Notes under the pieces: model-generated
The model's input: only the letters and a program-made list of their open reading frames with translations
Told to the model about the DNA's origin: nothing
Database searches by the model: none
Shown here: positions 46,287 to 55,932 of the stretch, piece after piece
Numbering within the stretch: the first letter of the stretch is position 1
How the letters are laid out: the number at the start of each line of letters is the position of its first letter
Translations under genes and position numbers: made by a program
Origin: Alitta virens
Taxonomy: Eukaryota; Annelida; Polychaeta; Phyllodocida; Nereididae
Direction of reading: 5' to 3'
Length of the DNA stretch: 64,000 nt
NCBI GenBank assembly: GCA_932294295.1
Contig: OW028577.1
Coordinates: forward strand, 8,514,001-8,578,000

Positions 46287-49200
46287 ATGACTAAAAGGAG
46301 CTTGTCACCAGATCCACCAGATCCACCCAGAGCAAAGATCCCAAGGCCTTCACCTTACCAGATCAGCCAAACCCATCACAGAGTAGCCAGAAGGTTTGGT
46401 TATGAAGAAAGAAGCTTCAGAGCCACATTTAATCAAGACTATGTAGGACACAGACTACTGGACATACATCAAGAACTTGAAGGTATGTTTCAAGAAGTCA
46501 TTGACAGATCAGGACAGCAACATCAACCTGAAGATAGAGCAAGGATAATCATTCAACATAATGACCTCAAACAGGACATTGTCATTCACATGAGGCCTCA
46601 AAACCTCATCACAGCAAAGACTATCATGGACAGAATGGAAAAAGTCCTACAATCAGCTCAGAACATGAGTGTTGACAACTCATTCCACTTAGAAGTAGGG
46701 ACGCTTCATCATGACAGAGGAGGAGGTAAGGCCTACATAACCATACCCACTCTACCAGATGACAACACACAACTTGTCAGAGCAATAGTTGTTGCCAGAG
46801 CCAGAGCCCAAAACCACCCCAGAGCTGCAGAGATCAGTAAGGCATGTAGAGCCAACAAAGCAGGGCCCAGATCTCAACTAGGTCTGGCACTTTCACTTTT
46901 AAGGGATATTCCTTTACCCGCTACTCACCAAGTAAAGATTGAAGATCTTCCAAGATTTGAGGATCACCTCAACATGCAGATTATTCTACTTGACCAAGAC
47001 CGCAAGATTTTATATGGAGGACCCCCCAAGGAGACCACAATTTATCTCTACCAGGACCGCCAAGGCATTAATGCAGTCACAAATATTCAGAGTTTACTAC
47101 ACTCAAGCAACATCTGCAAAATATGTTTCTCCATATACAAGACCAATCACATATGTAGATCTACTAATCAACAAATACCTCCACAGGTAAAAAAAAATAG
47201 AAATTCTCTTACCATCACAAACACAGATATAAAGGACAAGAACAACTCTATCATCAGAAAAAGATGTACAATATTCGTCCCCGAACTACCCGACGACTAC
47301 ACCTGCTCAGCTAGGGCAATCACTATCTGCATGGCTAAACTGCGACAGGACCCCCAATTTAAAGCACTCTGCAGACCATCAAGAGCTCACAGAAAAGGCC
47401 AAAATTCCCAGTTAGGTAGAGGTCTTCAACTTCTCAAAGATGTCAACCTTCCAGCAGATAGACAGATTCAAATTAGAGAATTCTACAAATTTGAAGATTA
47501 TCTCAATGTACAGATAATCGTCATAGACAAGGATACAGACCATAGCACTATCTATGCAGGATCCAAGACCAGGGACGACAAGATATTTCTTTACAAAGAC
47601 GGACAACATTTTCACTCCATTACATCAATATCAGGGCTTCTCGCCAATAAACAAATCTGCACTGAATGCCTCAAATACCACAACAAAAAAACCATACATT
47701 TTTGTAAAAACAAATGCATGGTCTGCCTGAGAAAAGACTGCACATGGGAGCAGGCTGTTAAATGTCAAGACTGTAATAGAACATGTCGCAGTTCAGACTG
47801 TTTTACCAACCATCGACAAGCGGAGTTATTCAAACAGGGACCTCGCAGAGGAGAAGAAAAGTTATCCAAATGTCAACAATACTTCTTTTGCGGAGGCTGT
47901 AAGAAGCTACTCGACACTCTGAAAAGAACAAAAGAAGATCATGTTTGCGGCGAATGGCTATGTCGTCTCTGTCAAGACTACTTTACAGGACACCATCTCT
48001 GCTACATGAGAACATCAAAACAAAAAGCCAACACAGGTAAATTCATCATCTTCGATTTCGAGTCTACACAAGACGAGATATTCCAATGCCAAAGAGGCTA
48101 CAAGCAACACTCGAAGAAGCACGGATGCATTACATGCACAGAAGACTACATATGCTCAACATGTAGAAGATGTAGAAACTGCGACAAATGGTACTGCGGT
48201 CTGCAACAACACATACCAAACTTTGTTGTAGCTCAGTCTACCTGCAACGACTGCACTGATGAGCAGACACACTGCCAGCAATGCGGTATCAAATGCCTCA
48301 CCCAGGAACAAAAGCACGCATGCCAACACTGCTACCAGAAGGAGGTTATTTTCAAAGGAGATGCAACAGTTCAAGATTTTGGTAAATGGCTCATCAACGA
48401 CTATCACAAAGGCTACACATGTATAGCTCACAATGGAAAAGGGTACGACTTCCTCTTCCTACAGGGATATCTACTTCAAAATGGAATACAACCCTCTCTC
48501 ACCAAAGTAGGAACCAAGATAATGTACATGAGTGTACCCCAGACAAACATCCGATTCATAGACTCGCTCAACTTTCTACCAATGGCTCTCAAGAAACTAC
48601 CAAAGACATTAGGACTCTCATCATCATTAAAGAAAGGATATTTCCCTCACATGTTCAATAACAGACAACACTTTCACCAGAGATATTTCCCGAGCTATCC
48701 ATCAACAGACTTCTACGGTAAAGACATTGACCTACAATGGCATAATAGTCTACAAGGTCCTTATGACATGCACAAAGACATGGAGGAGTACTGTAGGACC
48801 GATGTCAAAATTCTTAGAGAAGCATGCATGAAATTCCGTCAACTCATTAAGACCGTAACAGCCTTGGAAACTGAAACAGGAGTCACGACTATAGATCCCT
48901 TCTCTCAGGTCACCATAGCCTCTACATGTATGCAGATCTTCAGACAAAACTTTCTCAAGGAACACTACCAAGTAACTCTTGAAGACGGTACCACAGCTAA
49001 AGCCACAATGGTAGGAGGCCAATACTACCACAACAACCAGATACTAACTGCTGGAAAGATTAAAGAACAAACCTTCCTAAATTCCGACATCGCCCACATA
49101 CCACCTCAAGGATATACAGCACGACAGGGGCACAGTTACAAGGCAATTCAATGGCTTGAATATCTTAGTCATACCCACAAAGTCTTCATTCAGCATGCAC

Positions 49201-50831
49201 GTAACATCGGCGAGCTGTCAGTAGGTCAATATAAAGTAGATGGAGCTGATAGCAACGGAGTGCTCTATGAATTTTACGGTTGCCGGTGGCACGGCTGTCC
49301 CTCATGCTTTCCTGACAGAAATATCAAAGACAGTTACAACCATCAAACAATTGAGGAGCTTTATCAGAAGACCTTAAAACGAGAGAGTTTTCTAAGGACC
49401 ACAGCCTCAACAGTCACCACTATATGGGAATGTCATTTTGACAAACATGTCAAAGAAGACCAGATGATGAAGGATTTCGTCACCTCGTTGGATATACCAC
49501 CAAGACTCCATATCAGAGACTCATTCTTCGGAGGGAGGACATCATCTGTACATCTTCATTATGAGGTGGGAGAGGATGAGAAGATCCATTATTTTGATTA
49601 TACAAGCCTCTACCCCTCGGTAAATAAATACAGCTCTCTACCTGTAGGACACCCTCAGATATTAACCAAAGATTTTGACTACACCATGAGAGCCTACTTC
49701 GGTATAGCCAAAATTAAAGTATTACCACCAAGAGGTCTCTATCACCCCGTTCTACCTTACAGATCAGGAGGCCGTCTTAAATTCCCTCTATGTCGAACAT
49801 GTGCGGATGAGCACAGACTGTTGCCATGTCAATGCAGTAAGGAGCAGAGGTCCATTATCGGCACATACTGCACTCCAGAAATCATGAAGGCTATAGAGAA
49901 AGGTTACATCATCCTCAAGATTTACGAAGTTTATCACTGGGAAAACACTTCAGACAAACTGTTCAGGGAATATGTCGACACATTTCTCAGGATTAAGCAG
50001 GAGGCTTCAGGATACCCCGAATGGGTCAAAACTCTAGAAGACCAAGAGACTTACACCCAGAACTATCAAGATGTAGAAGGAGTCAGTCTGAGACAAGAAA
50101 ACATCAATCACAACCCAGGGCTAAGAACAGTAGCCAAACTAGCTCTCAACAGCTTTTGGGGGAAATTTGGAGAGAAACCAAATCGAGTCAGAAGCCAGTA
50201 TATCACTGACCCCTCCAAATTCAAGCAACTAGCCAACGATCCGTCTAACGAAATCATAATGATCTACATGGTCAATGAAGACTGCTTGATGATAGAAACC
50301 AAAAGTAGAGAAACATTTGAACCTGACAATATCAAGACTAACGATGTCGTCGCCTCATTCACCACATGCTGGGCAAGGCTAAAACTCTATGGACTCATCG
50401 ATCAGTTAGGACGAAGAGTTCTCTACATGGAAACAGACTCTGTCATCTTCACATCCTTCAAAGACCAAGATATACCACCATTAGGAGACTTCCTAGGCCA
50501 GTTGACCGACGAATTACCACCAGGCCAATACATAACAGCATTCATCTCTTCAGGACCAAAGTCCTACAGCTACAGACTTAACGACAACACAGAAATAGTC
50601 AAATTCAAAGGCATCGTCATGAACCCAGCCAACAGTCAACTCGTAACTTTCGAAAACATCCAACAGGTCGTTACCCAAGGTCAAATCATCAGACTCCCCA
50701 CATACAATATGTTTGTAAGAGATAAAGTACATGGCCGAGTTTTTAACAAGGCCTCTTACAAGACTGTAAAGCTGGTTTATACCAAAAGGGTATTACTAGA
50801 TAATTACGATACTCTACCATATGGATATTAA
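46287..50831 (+). CDS. Protein-primed family B DNA polymerase (Polinton pPolB)
   Basis: 1514 residues. Residues 1-130 are unassigned. About 150-275 and 325-455 are two copies of one domain, described under findings. 455-685 is a Cys/His-rich zinc-binding region. The 3'-5' exonuclease motifs are FDFES (589-593), N716 to D721 (NGKGYD) and YCRTD (835-839). A Cys/His insert (FYGCRWHGCPSC, about 996-1007) is typical of Polinton polymerases. Polymerase motif A is DYTSLYP (1104-1110), motif B KLALNSFWGKFG (1284-1295), motif C YMETDS (1380-1385) and the K-x-Y type motif GPKSYSY (1423-1429). It would replicate the linear element from protein-primed ends. Motif C has Glu where Asp is usual. The frame is fully open, and a TATA box lies 33 bases before the ATG. 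Confidence 0.95.
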   Translation: MTKRSLSPDPPDPPRAKIPRPSPYQISQTHHRVARRFGYEERSFRATFNQDYVGHRLLDIHQELEGMFQEVIDRSGQQHQPEDRARIIIQHNDLKQDIVIHMRPQNLITAKTIMDRMEKVLQSAQNMSVDNSFHLEVGTLHHDRGGGKAYITIPTLPDDNTQLVRAIVVARARAQNHPRAAEISKACRANKAGPRSQLGLALSLLRDIPLPATHQVKIEDLPRFEDHLNMQIILLDQDRKILYGGPPKETTIYLYQDRQGINAVTNIQSLLHSSNICKICFSIYKTNHICRSTNQQIPPQVKKNRNSLTITNTDIKDKNNSIIRKRCTIFVPELPDDYTCSARAITICMAKLRQDPQFKALCRPSRAHRKGQNSQLGRGLQLLKDVNLPADRQIQIREFYKFEDYLNVQIIVIDKDTDHSTIYAGSKTRDDKIFLYKDGQHFHSITSISGLLANKQICTECLKYHNKKTIHFCKNKCMVCLRKDCTWEQAVKCQDCNRTCRSSDCFTNHRQAELFKQGPRRGEEKLSKCQQYFFCGGCKKLLDTLKRTKEDHVCGEWLCRLCQDYFTGHHLCYMRTSKQKANTGKFIIFDFESTQDEIFQCQRGYKQHSKKHGCITCTEDYICSTCRRCRNCDKWYCGLQQHIPNFVVAQSTCNDCTDEQTHCQQCGIKCLTQEQKHACQHCYQKEVIFKGDATVQDFGKWLINDYHKGYTCIAHNGKGYDFLFLQGYLLQNGIQPSLTKVGTKIMYMSVPQTNIRFIDSLNFLPMALKKLPKTLGLSSSLKKGYFPHMFNNRQHFHQRYFPSYPSTDFYGKDIDLQWHNSLQGPYDMHKDMEEYCRTDVKILREACMKFRQLIKTVTALETETGVTTIDPFSQVTIASTCMQIFRQNFLKEHYQVTLEDGTTAKATMVGGQYYHNNQILTAGKIKEQTFLNSDIAHIPPQGYTARQGHSYKAIQWLEYLSHTHKVFIQHARNIGELSVGQYKVDGADSNGVLYEFYGCRWHGCPSCFPDRNIKDSYNHQTIEELYQKTLKRESFLRTTASTVTTIWECHFDKHVKEDQMMKDFVTSLDIPPRLHIRDSFFGGRTSSVHLHYEVGEDEKIHYFDYTSLYPSVNKYSSLPVGHPQILTKDFDYTMRAYFGIAKIKVLPPRGLYHPVLPYRSGGRLKFPLCRTCADEHRLLPCQCSKEQRSIIGTYCTPEIMKAIEKGYIILKIYEVYHWENTSDKLFREYVDTFLRIKQEASGYPEWVKTLEDQETYTQNYQDVEGVSLRQENINHNPGLRTVAKLALNSFWGKFGEKPNRVRSQYITDPSKFKQLANDPSNEIIMIYMVNEDCLMIETKSRETFEPDNIKTNDVVASFTTCWARLKLYGLIDQLGRRVLYMETDSVIFTSFKDQDIPPLGDFLGQLTDELPPGQYITAFISSGPKSYSYRLNDNTEIVKFKGIVMNPANSQLVTFENIQQVVTQGQIIRLPTYNMFVRDKVHGRVFNKASYKTVKLVYTKRVLLDNYDTLPYGY

Positions 50832-50975
50832 TATGTAAATGTGTACATATGTAAATATGTAAATATGTAAATATATGTATACTTAGCAAAGATGCTGTAC
50901 AATGTTTGTAACGATTCAGTTATTTCTACATGAGCTATAAATAAAGAGATCAAACAAATTCACAATCAGTTTGTC

Positions 50976-51218
50976 ATGGAGACTCAATCGATAAACAACG
51001 AGAACTGGCATGTCTTGGGAGTTAAGATACCCAAGAACGAGGTAGTATTTTTTAGCCAAATTATCATACTCTACGTAGTAATAATAGCATGCATCGTCAA
51101 TCTATCAATCAGTCACCCTCTCAGCGAGCTCTGGGTAGGACTTTTAAGCAGCAGTATAGGATTTCTTCTACCGAACCCTACTATAAAAGACAGAAGAGTA
51201 CTAATCAATAATGGATAA
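50976..51218 (+). CDS. Small membrane protein, Polinton-type
   Basis: 80 residues with one long hydrophobic segment (about 24-45, FFSQIIILYVVIIACIV) and a second moderately hydrophobic one ending in LLSSSIGFLLPNP (about 52-68). Small proteins with a similar W-x-x-LLSS-x-x-G-x-LLP-x-P ending are found between polymerase and integrase in related elements, to my knowledge without an assigned function. Its last codons overlap the integrase start by 8 bases, suggesting coupled expression from one transcript. A possible TATA/poly(A) word (gctataaataaag) lies just upstream at 50934-50946. Confidence 0.7.
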   Translation: METQSINNENWHVLGVKIPKNEVVFFSQIIILYVVIIACIVNLSISHPLSELWVGLLSSSIGFLLPNPTIKDRRVLINNG

Positions 51219-52302
51219 TTATTTAAACTCTATTTACTATAATACTAGTAAGCCTGGTAGTTACTCAGGAATAACCAAGCTCTGGCAAAGTATCAAAGCC
51301 GAAGGTAACCCCCATAAGCTCAAGTTTAAAGATGTAAAGAAATGGTTATCAGAGCAGTACACCTACCTGGTACACAAACAACCTACACTAAAATTTAAAC
51401 GAGAATCAATTATAGTAGGAGAAATGAACGAGATTATGGATACTGACTTAATGGACGTTCAGAAATTTAGCAGGAGTAATGATAGAGTAAAATATCTGGC
51501 AGTATTCATTGATTTATTTTCAAGATATCTAAGAATTGAACCCATGAAAAGTAAAACCGGCGAAGATATGGTTAAAGTCATGAAAATAATTTTCAAAGAT
51601 AAGCTCATAGTAAAAGAGTTAAGAAGCGATCAGGGTAAAGAATACACGGCTAAAATTGTCCAACATTACCTGAAGTCTAAAAACATAAACCATGTACTAG
51701 CTTATAATGTTTACCATGCAAACTATGCTGAACGAGTAATCAGAACAATCAAATCACGAATATACAAATTCTTTACCAAACATCAAACTCATAGATACAT
51801 CGATCAGCTTCAAGAGATTGTTTCTAGTTATAATAATACCAAGCATTCTTCAATAGGTATGGCCCCTTCACAAGTCACCAGAGAGAATCAGCAAGAACTT
51901 TACGAAAAGCTATATTTACCCATCGAGCTTAAAAGAGAAAGAGAACTCATTATATATAAATTTAACATAGGAGATAAAGTAAGATTATCCTTAGCCAGAA
52001 TGCAGTTCGAGAAGGGGTTTGACAGGAAATGGACAGAGGAAATTTTCAAAATTGATAAAAGAACTGCTTCACACCCACCACGTTATAGAGTAACCGATTT
52101 AAATGAGGAAGATGTTGACGGCAGTTTCTATGAGCAGGAACTACAGATGAGCTTGATCACCGACGAGACCCTATATAAGATCGAGAAAATTCTCAGATAT
52201 CGCATTAGACAAGGGGTGAGAGAGGCACTAGTTCGTTGGTTAGGATACAGCAAGAAATTTGACTCCTGGATTCAAGCTTCAGAAATTAGAAAATATGAAT
52301 GA
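51211..52302 (+). CDS. Retrovirus-type integrase with chromodomain
   Basis: 363 residues. An N-terminal region (VKKWLSEQYTYLVHK) precedes the RNase-H-fold catalytic core with the DDE triad Asp79 (DTDLMD), Asp140 (RSDQGKEY) and Glu174 (NYAERVIRTIKSR); the Asp-Glu spacing of 33 residues is close to the usual 35. The C-terminal 320-357 block is a chromodomain (Y322, then VRWLGY and W353), which in related integrases directs insertion to certain chromatin. No classical HHCC zinc finger is seen at the N-terminus. The enzyme would join the element ends to host DNA. The frame is intact. The end overlaps the penton-like gene start by 8 bases. Confidence 0.93.
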   Translation: MDNYLNSIYYNTSKPGSYSGITKLWQSIKAEGNPHKLKFKDVKKWLSEQYTYLVHKQPTLKFKRESIIVGEMNEIMDTDLMDVQKFSRSNDRVKYLAVFIDLFSRYLRIEPMKSKTGEDMVKVMKIIFKDKLIVKELRSDQGKEYTAKIVQHYLKSKNINHVLAYNVYHANYAERVIRTIKSRIYKFFTKHQTHRYIDQLQEIVSSYNNTKHSSIGMAPSQVTRENQQELYEKLYLPIELKRERELIIYKFNIGDKVRLSLARMQFEKGFDRKWTEEIFKIDKRTASHPPRYRVTDLNEEDVDGSFYEQELQMSLITDETLYKIEKILRYRIRQGVREALVRWLGYSKKFDSWIQASEIRKYE

Positions 52303-52681
52303 CTTCTATATTATACTCAACAGCAATCATAGCTCAGAAATTTTTCAAAACACACCAGTTAATTTTAAAGTCAGACTTAACAGACCATTAAGACTAGAGG
52401 CCGGCTGGAAAGTAGCACTCTGTCAATACAGATCTACAGTAGCCCCTCATATATATGTATGCAGTAACATCTGCAACTCTACCATTGTCGGTCAAAAACA
52501 GCTAAATATACTAAGATATGTACCCGATAAAGAAAAGAATCTAGACCGTTACTATGTAACGGTTGCTCAGAACTTTATAGATAGTATACAAATTTACATA
52601 TTAAATGCCTCTACCAAACAAAAACTTGAGATGACTGAAGGGGCAACATTCATCACGCTACACTTTGTATATAAACCTTAG
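52295..52681 (+). CDS. Penton-like minor capsid protein (single jelly roll)
   Basis: 128 residues from the Met at 52295, which overlaps the integrase stop. An upstream in-frame Met at 52259 lies inside the chromodomain and is less likely. The start FYIILNSNHSSEIF followed by F-K-V-R-L-N-R-P-L-R-L-E-A-G-W-K-V-A-L-C is the pattern seen at the N-terminus of Polinton penton proteins. Predicted mostly beta strand. It would sit at capsid vertices beside the major capsid protein encoded downstream. At 128 residues it is short for the family. No stop or shift is seen. Confidence 0.75.
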   Translation: MNDFYIILNSNHSSEIFQNTPVNFKVRLNRPLRLEAGWKVALCQYRSTVAPHIYVCSNICNSTIVGQKQLNILRYVPDKEKNLDRYYVTVAQNFIDSIQIYILNASTKQKLEMTEGATFITLHFVYKP

Positions 52682-52719
52682 CAGACTAGGTTCTAATCAT
52701 TCTCATCAAAGACATCGAC

Positions 52720-53052
52720 ATGGAAGCATATTTTTCTACTCAGGAAAGTAGACCTACACCCTTTTTAACTGATGGACTCAGACGTTATTCAGGAGCAGAC
52801 AACCCTCAATACATTATAGAAAACTCTAAGGTTGTCAAAGACCTACCCAAGATCAAGATTGAGCTGATATCGGATATCAAAAAAACTTTTGACCAGACCA
52901 AAGAGGAGATGTCTACTGTTAAACGTAAGAGGAAAACCCTGACAAAGCCGCCGACTAAGAGAAGAAAGACAACATCAAATAAATCTAAACCCAAAAGTCG
53001 AAAAAGCCCATACATTAAAAAGAAGTCAAGCAGTCAACATCACAAGAAATAA
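52720..53052 (+). CDS. Basic protein, probable virion core component
   Basis: 110 residues. The first 60 are mixed; the last 45 are extremely Lys/Arg-rich (VKRKRKTL, KRRKTTSNKSKPKSRK), as in DNA-condensing core proteins of adenovirus-like virions. Function is inferred only from composition and position between penton and major capsid genes. Its TAA stop overlaps the capsid ATG by one base (TAATG). Confidence 0.55.
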   Translation: MEAYFSTQESRPTPFLTDGLRRYSGADNPQYIIENSKVVKDLPKIKIELISDIKKTFDQTKEEMSTVKRKRKTLTKPPTKRRKTTSNKSKPKSRKSPYIKKKSSSQHHKK

Positions 53053-54320
53053 TGGATGCTAAAACAACTAGTCTACCACAACTTGACCTTTTCTCACCAC
53101 CAGCACATCAACAAAATGTCGAAAGGCAGTATTATATGGATTACAGACCTGTCAACCAACTGACAGATGACGGCCCTATCCTATTCGATATCAACGAACA
53201 AAAACATTTTCTGGACCTCTATAACAGTCAGCTGTATGTAAAAATGAAGATTGTTAAACAGGACAGTACAGGTATGGCCGCAAATAAGAAAATAGCACCT
53301 GTAAACAACAGTCTACATTCACTATTTGAGAAAATCTCTGTTTCATTGGAGGGTAAAGAAATTAGTTCATCTAACAACTACCCCTATAAAGCTATGTTTA
53401 GTACTTTACTGACATATGGTAAGGATGCTAAAAATTCTCAACTAAGAGCTCAAGGCTATGTAAAGGACGATTCGGATCAGATAGACTTGATTGATCTTAA
53501 TAAAGGAGCTCAGATAAAGAAGGACCTCTTTCAAAAGTCCAACATTGTAGAATTTCAGGGTCCTCTTTATGAGGATATTTTTATGCAAAAAAGGTATCTA
53601 CTAAACAATACAAGATTAAATATAAAACTCGATAGAACCTCTAATGAATTTGCACTCATTAACCATGAACCTACAGGTACTTATAAAATTCACCTGGAAG
53701 AGGTATTGTTTAAAGCTCACATGATCCAGCTCGATCCTCGCACACAGTTTGCTATCAGCAAGTCATTAGAAACTAGACCAGCGCTCTACTGCTACACTCA
53801 AAGAGAAATTAGAGTAGAAAATATAAACACAGGATTTACCTCAGGGACCCTTGATAACATTTTCCCCAACAGACTACCCTCAAGAATTCTTATCACACTG
53901 GTACCGGCAAAAGCATACAATGGAGATTTTAAACTCAACCCCTTCAACTTCAAACCATATGATTTGCAAAGAATAACGCTCACCGTAAATAATGACACTA
54001 TCAATACCTTTACACCTACTTTTGATCACGAGCAGGGGAACGGAGTTGCTGCCAGCTACCTCAGTCTCTATGAGACGTTTAGAGAGCTGGGTAATGATTT
54101 TGGTAATGATATTTCATTGTATGACTATGCCCACAGTTACTGTATGTATGCTTTTAATATAAAGCCTGCTTATGGTACATCTTACGCGTCTGACCATGGA
54201 CATGTCCGTCTGTCTCTGAATTTCAAGAAAGCTTTGGACGAGCCTGTAGTATTGATGATTCATGCCGAAACCCCGGCGGTTATGGAAATAACAAACACTC
54301 GAAACATCACCGTTAAATAA
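53052..54320 (+). CDS. Major capsid protein (double jelly roll, hexon-like)
   Basis: 422 residues. An N-terminal segment with ILFDINEQKHFLDLYNSQLY followed by VNNSLHSLFEKISVSLEGK and a YPYKAMFSTLLTYG block is the hallmark of Polinton/adintovirus capsid proteins. The remainder alternates beta-rich segments, with RLPSRILITLVPAKAYNG in the second half. Trimers of this protein would form the icosahedral shell. The length is somewhat below many Polinton MCPs but both jelly-roll halves appear present. Open throughout, in the middle of the morphogenesis cluster (penton, core, MCP, ATPase). Confidence 0.92.
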   Translation: MDAKTTSLPQLDLFSPPAHQQNVERQYYMDYRPVNQLTDDGPILFDINEQKHFLDLYNSQLYVKMKIVKQDSTGMAANKKIAPVNNSLHSLFEKISVSLEGKEISSSNNYPYKAMFSTLLTYGKDAKNSQLRAQGYVKDDSDQIDLIDLNKGAQIKKDLFQKSNIVEFQGPLYEDIFMQKRYLLNNTRLNIKLDRTSNEFALINHEPTGTYKIHLEEVLFKAHMIQLDPRTQFAISKSLETRPALYCYTQREIRVENINTGFTSGTLDNIFPNRLPSRILITLVPAKAYNGDFKLNPFNFKPYDLQRITLTVNNDTINTFTPTFDHEQGNGVAASYLSLYETFRELGNDFGNDISLYDYAHSYCMYAFNIKPAYGTSYASDHGHVRLSLNFKKALDEPVVLMIHAETPAVMEITNTRNITVK

Positions 54321-54351
54321 CTGTTATCTTATTACAACAAACTCATTCGTC

Positions 54352-55074
54352 ATGCAGAGACCAGACACAGTAGACACATCTTTTGCAGTAACTGCTAATA
54401 CCCCTGACTCCTGGAAGGCCATGTCTGAAGACAAAGTGCTCGCACTTTTAAATACACCCTGTAATATAATAATATCATCACCCAGTCAGGGAGGGAAATC
54501 AACATTTGTTTATCGTTTACTGAAACATGATATGTTTCGAGAAACCCCCGAAAAAATTCTATACTGCTACAACAGCGTATGGCAGCCAATGTTTAGTACG
54601 TTAGAATCAGAAATGGATAATATATCATTTCACTATGGCATGCCCAGCAAGGATGATTTGGAAACCTTTCAGACTCTAAGTAGTAGCCATTCTGTAATTG
54701 TATTTGATGATCTAATGATTGATGCTATGAAAACCGATGCAATTTTAAAACTTTTCACAATAGGTACACATCATAATAACTGTTCAGTTATCCTACTGAC
54801 CCATAATTTGTTTTTAAAGTCAAAACATTCAAGAACTTTAAATCTAAACACACATGTTTTTGTCATAATGGCTAACAACAGAGATAAGGGGCAGATCACC
54901 TCTCTAGGTCGACAGCTAGGTTATAGACAGCTCCTACAGGCTTACCTAGCAGCAACAACTACACCTTACTCATATTTTGTTATTGACTTACATACTAAAA
55001 CTGATAAGAATTTAAGATTACGGTCAGACATTTTTCCTGACGAGGGCCCTACAGCTATTTATAAGGCTGAGTAA
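54352..55074 (+). CDS. FtsK/HerA-type genome packaging ATPase
   Basis: 240 residues. A P-loop lies at about 43-51 (SPSQGGKST) and Walker B at about 114-121 (SVIVFDDL), followed by a VILLTHNLF strand as in A32-like packaging ATPases. It would drive DNA into preformed capsids. The first P-loop position is Ser rather than the usual Gly or Ala. It starts 31 bases after the MCP stop. Length fits the family, and the frame is intact. Confidence 0.9.
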   Translation: MQRPDTVDTSFAVTANTPDSWKAMSEDKVLALLNTPCNIIISSPSQGGKSTFVYRLLKHDMFRETPEKILYCYNSVWQPMFSTLESEMDNISFHYGMPSKDDLETFQTLSSSHSVIVFDDLMIDAMKTDAILKLFTIGTHHNNCSVILLTHNLFLKSKHSRTLNLNTHVFVIMANNRDKGQITSLGRQLGYRQLLQAYLAATTTPYSYFVIDLHTKTDKNLRLRSDIFPDEGPTAIYKAE

Positions 55075-55098
55075 CATTTAAAATATTCATTCACCATT

Positions 55099-55410
55099 AT
55101 GACAGCGCTAAAAAAGAACATGCCCTTTATCAAGCTATTAGCTACAGCGGAGAGTAAACAGAAAGATAGCCTACTTAACACAATGAGCAGGAGTCAGCTA
55201 GAACTGCTTAGACAATTAGCAAGAAATATTATCGAAGGAGAGTTGATTGTCAGCAAACAGTCTAATAAAGAGTTAGGTAGATATAAAAACAAACTCATTA
55301 AGCTGGCAGATAGCCGAGAGAAAGGACGAAAACTACTCTGTCTAAAGCTCAGAACAGCTTGGCCTCGCATTATTAAAGCTGTTTTACCCCAACTAGAACT
55401 ACTGGAATAA
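55099..55410 (+). CDS. Conserved small helical Polinton-type protein
   Basis: 103 residues, predicted almost wholly alpha-helical, starting MPFIKLLATAESKQKDSLL (from the second Met) and basic in the second half (RYKNKLIKLADSREKGRK). Short proteins with an F-x-K-L-L start and a K-x-L-x-RYK block near the capsid genes are common in this element type. No function is known to me. Its TAA overlaps the next ATG by one base. Confidence 0.65.
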   Translation: MTALKKNMPFIKLLATAESKQKDSLLNTMSRSQLELLRQLARNIIEGELIVSKQSNKELGRYKNKLIKLADSREKGRKLLCLKLRTAWPRIIKAVLPQLELLE

Positions 55411-55841
55411 TGAAACATTTTGTAATACCGGAGTCAGCATATCATAGACTTAAGAATAAGCAGAAAAAGGATCATCAACCAGAATCTACTAAACAGTCTG
55501 ACGTAATATTTGAACAGCCTGAAGAGACCAACGATTCATTCATCACAGATGCATTTCCTAAATCTTCAAAAGAAAGGGCATTGAGACTTGTCACCTACAT
55601 CAGAAGACGTGATCCTGAAATAACATGGTCATCAAATGGAGTAGTCACAGTTGGCGGCAAGCTGATTGAAGGATCCAACATTATCGATTTACTTAGAGCA
55701 GCCATTAATGGTACAATAAGAAAACCTGAAGGTTGGACAGATTTCTTAGAAGCTTTGAGACATATCAATACTCCCTTGTCACTCATGACTCTAACACCCC
55801 CAGGCGTACAAATTAAGAGACCCAGATGGCTAACACACTAA
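55410..55841 (+). CDS. Conserved Polinton-type protein of unknown function
   Basis: 143 residues with a polar N-terminus and a folded part from about 45: ALRLVTYIRRRDPEITWSSN, then GKLIEGSNIIDLLRAAI and GWTDFLEALRHINTPLSL. The I-x-W...G...I-x-G-S-N-I-x-D-L-L...G-W-x-x-F pattern recurs in proteins of other Polintons and of coral and mollusc transposon-like loci. No enzymatic motif is seen. It is translationally linked to the preceding gene by a TAATG overlap and is the last gene of the morphogenesis cluster. Confidence 0.65.
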   Translation: MKHFVIPESAYHRLKNKQKKDHQPESTKQSDVIFEQPEETNDSFITDAFPKSSKERALRLVTYIRRRDPEITWSSNGVVTVGGKLIEGSNIIDLLRAAINGTIRKPEGWTDFLEALRHINTPLSLMTLTPPGVQIKRPRWLTH

Positions 55842-55932
55842 GACATTCATAACTGATATTATGTATTATATCTATAAATAACCATCAATCAATAACTACC
55901 AATCAACAGGCACTTTTAGTCTTGAGACAGCA

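Noticed and set aside
52259..52294. Earlier start for the penton-like gene
   Set aside because: The 12 extra codons lie within the integrase chromodomain and do not fit the family N-terminus; the Met at 52295 does.
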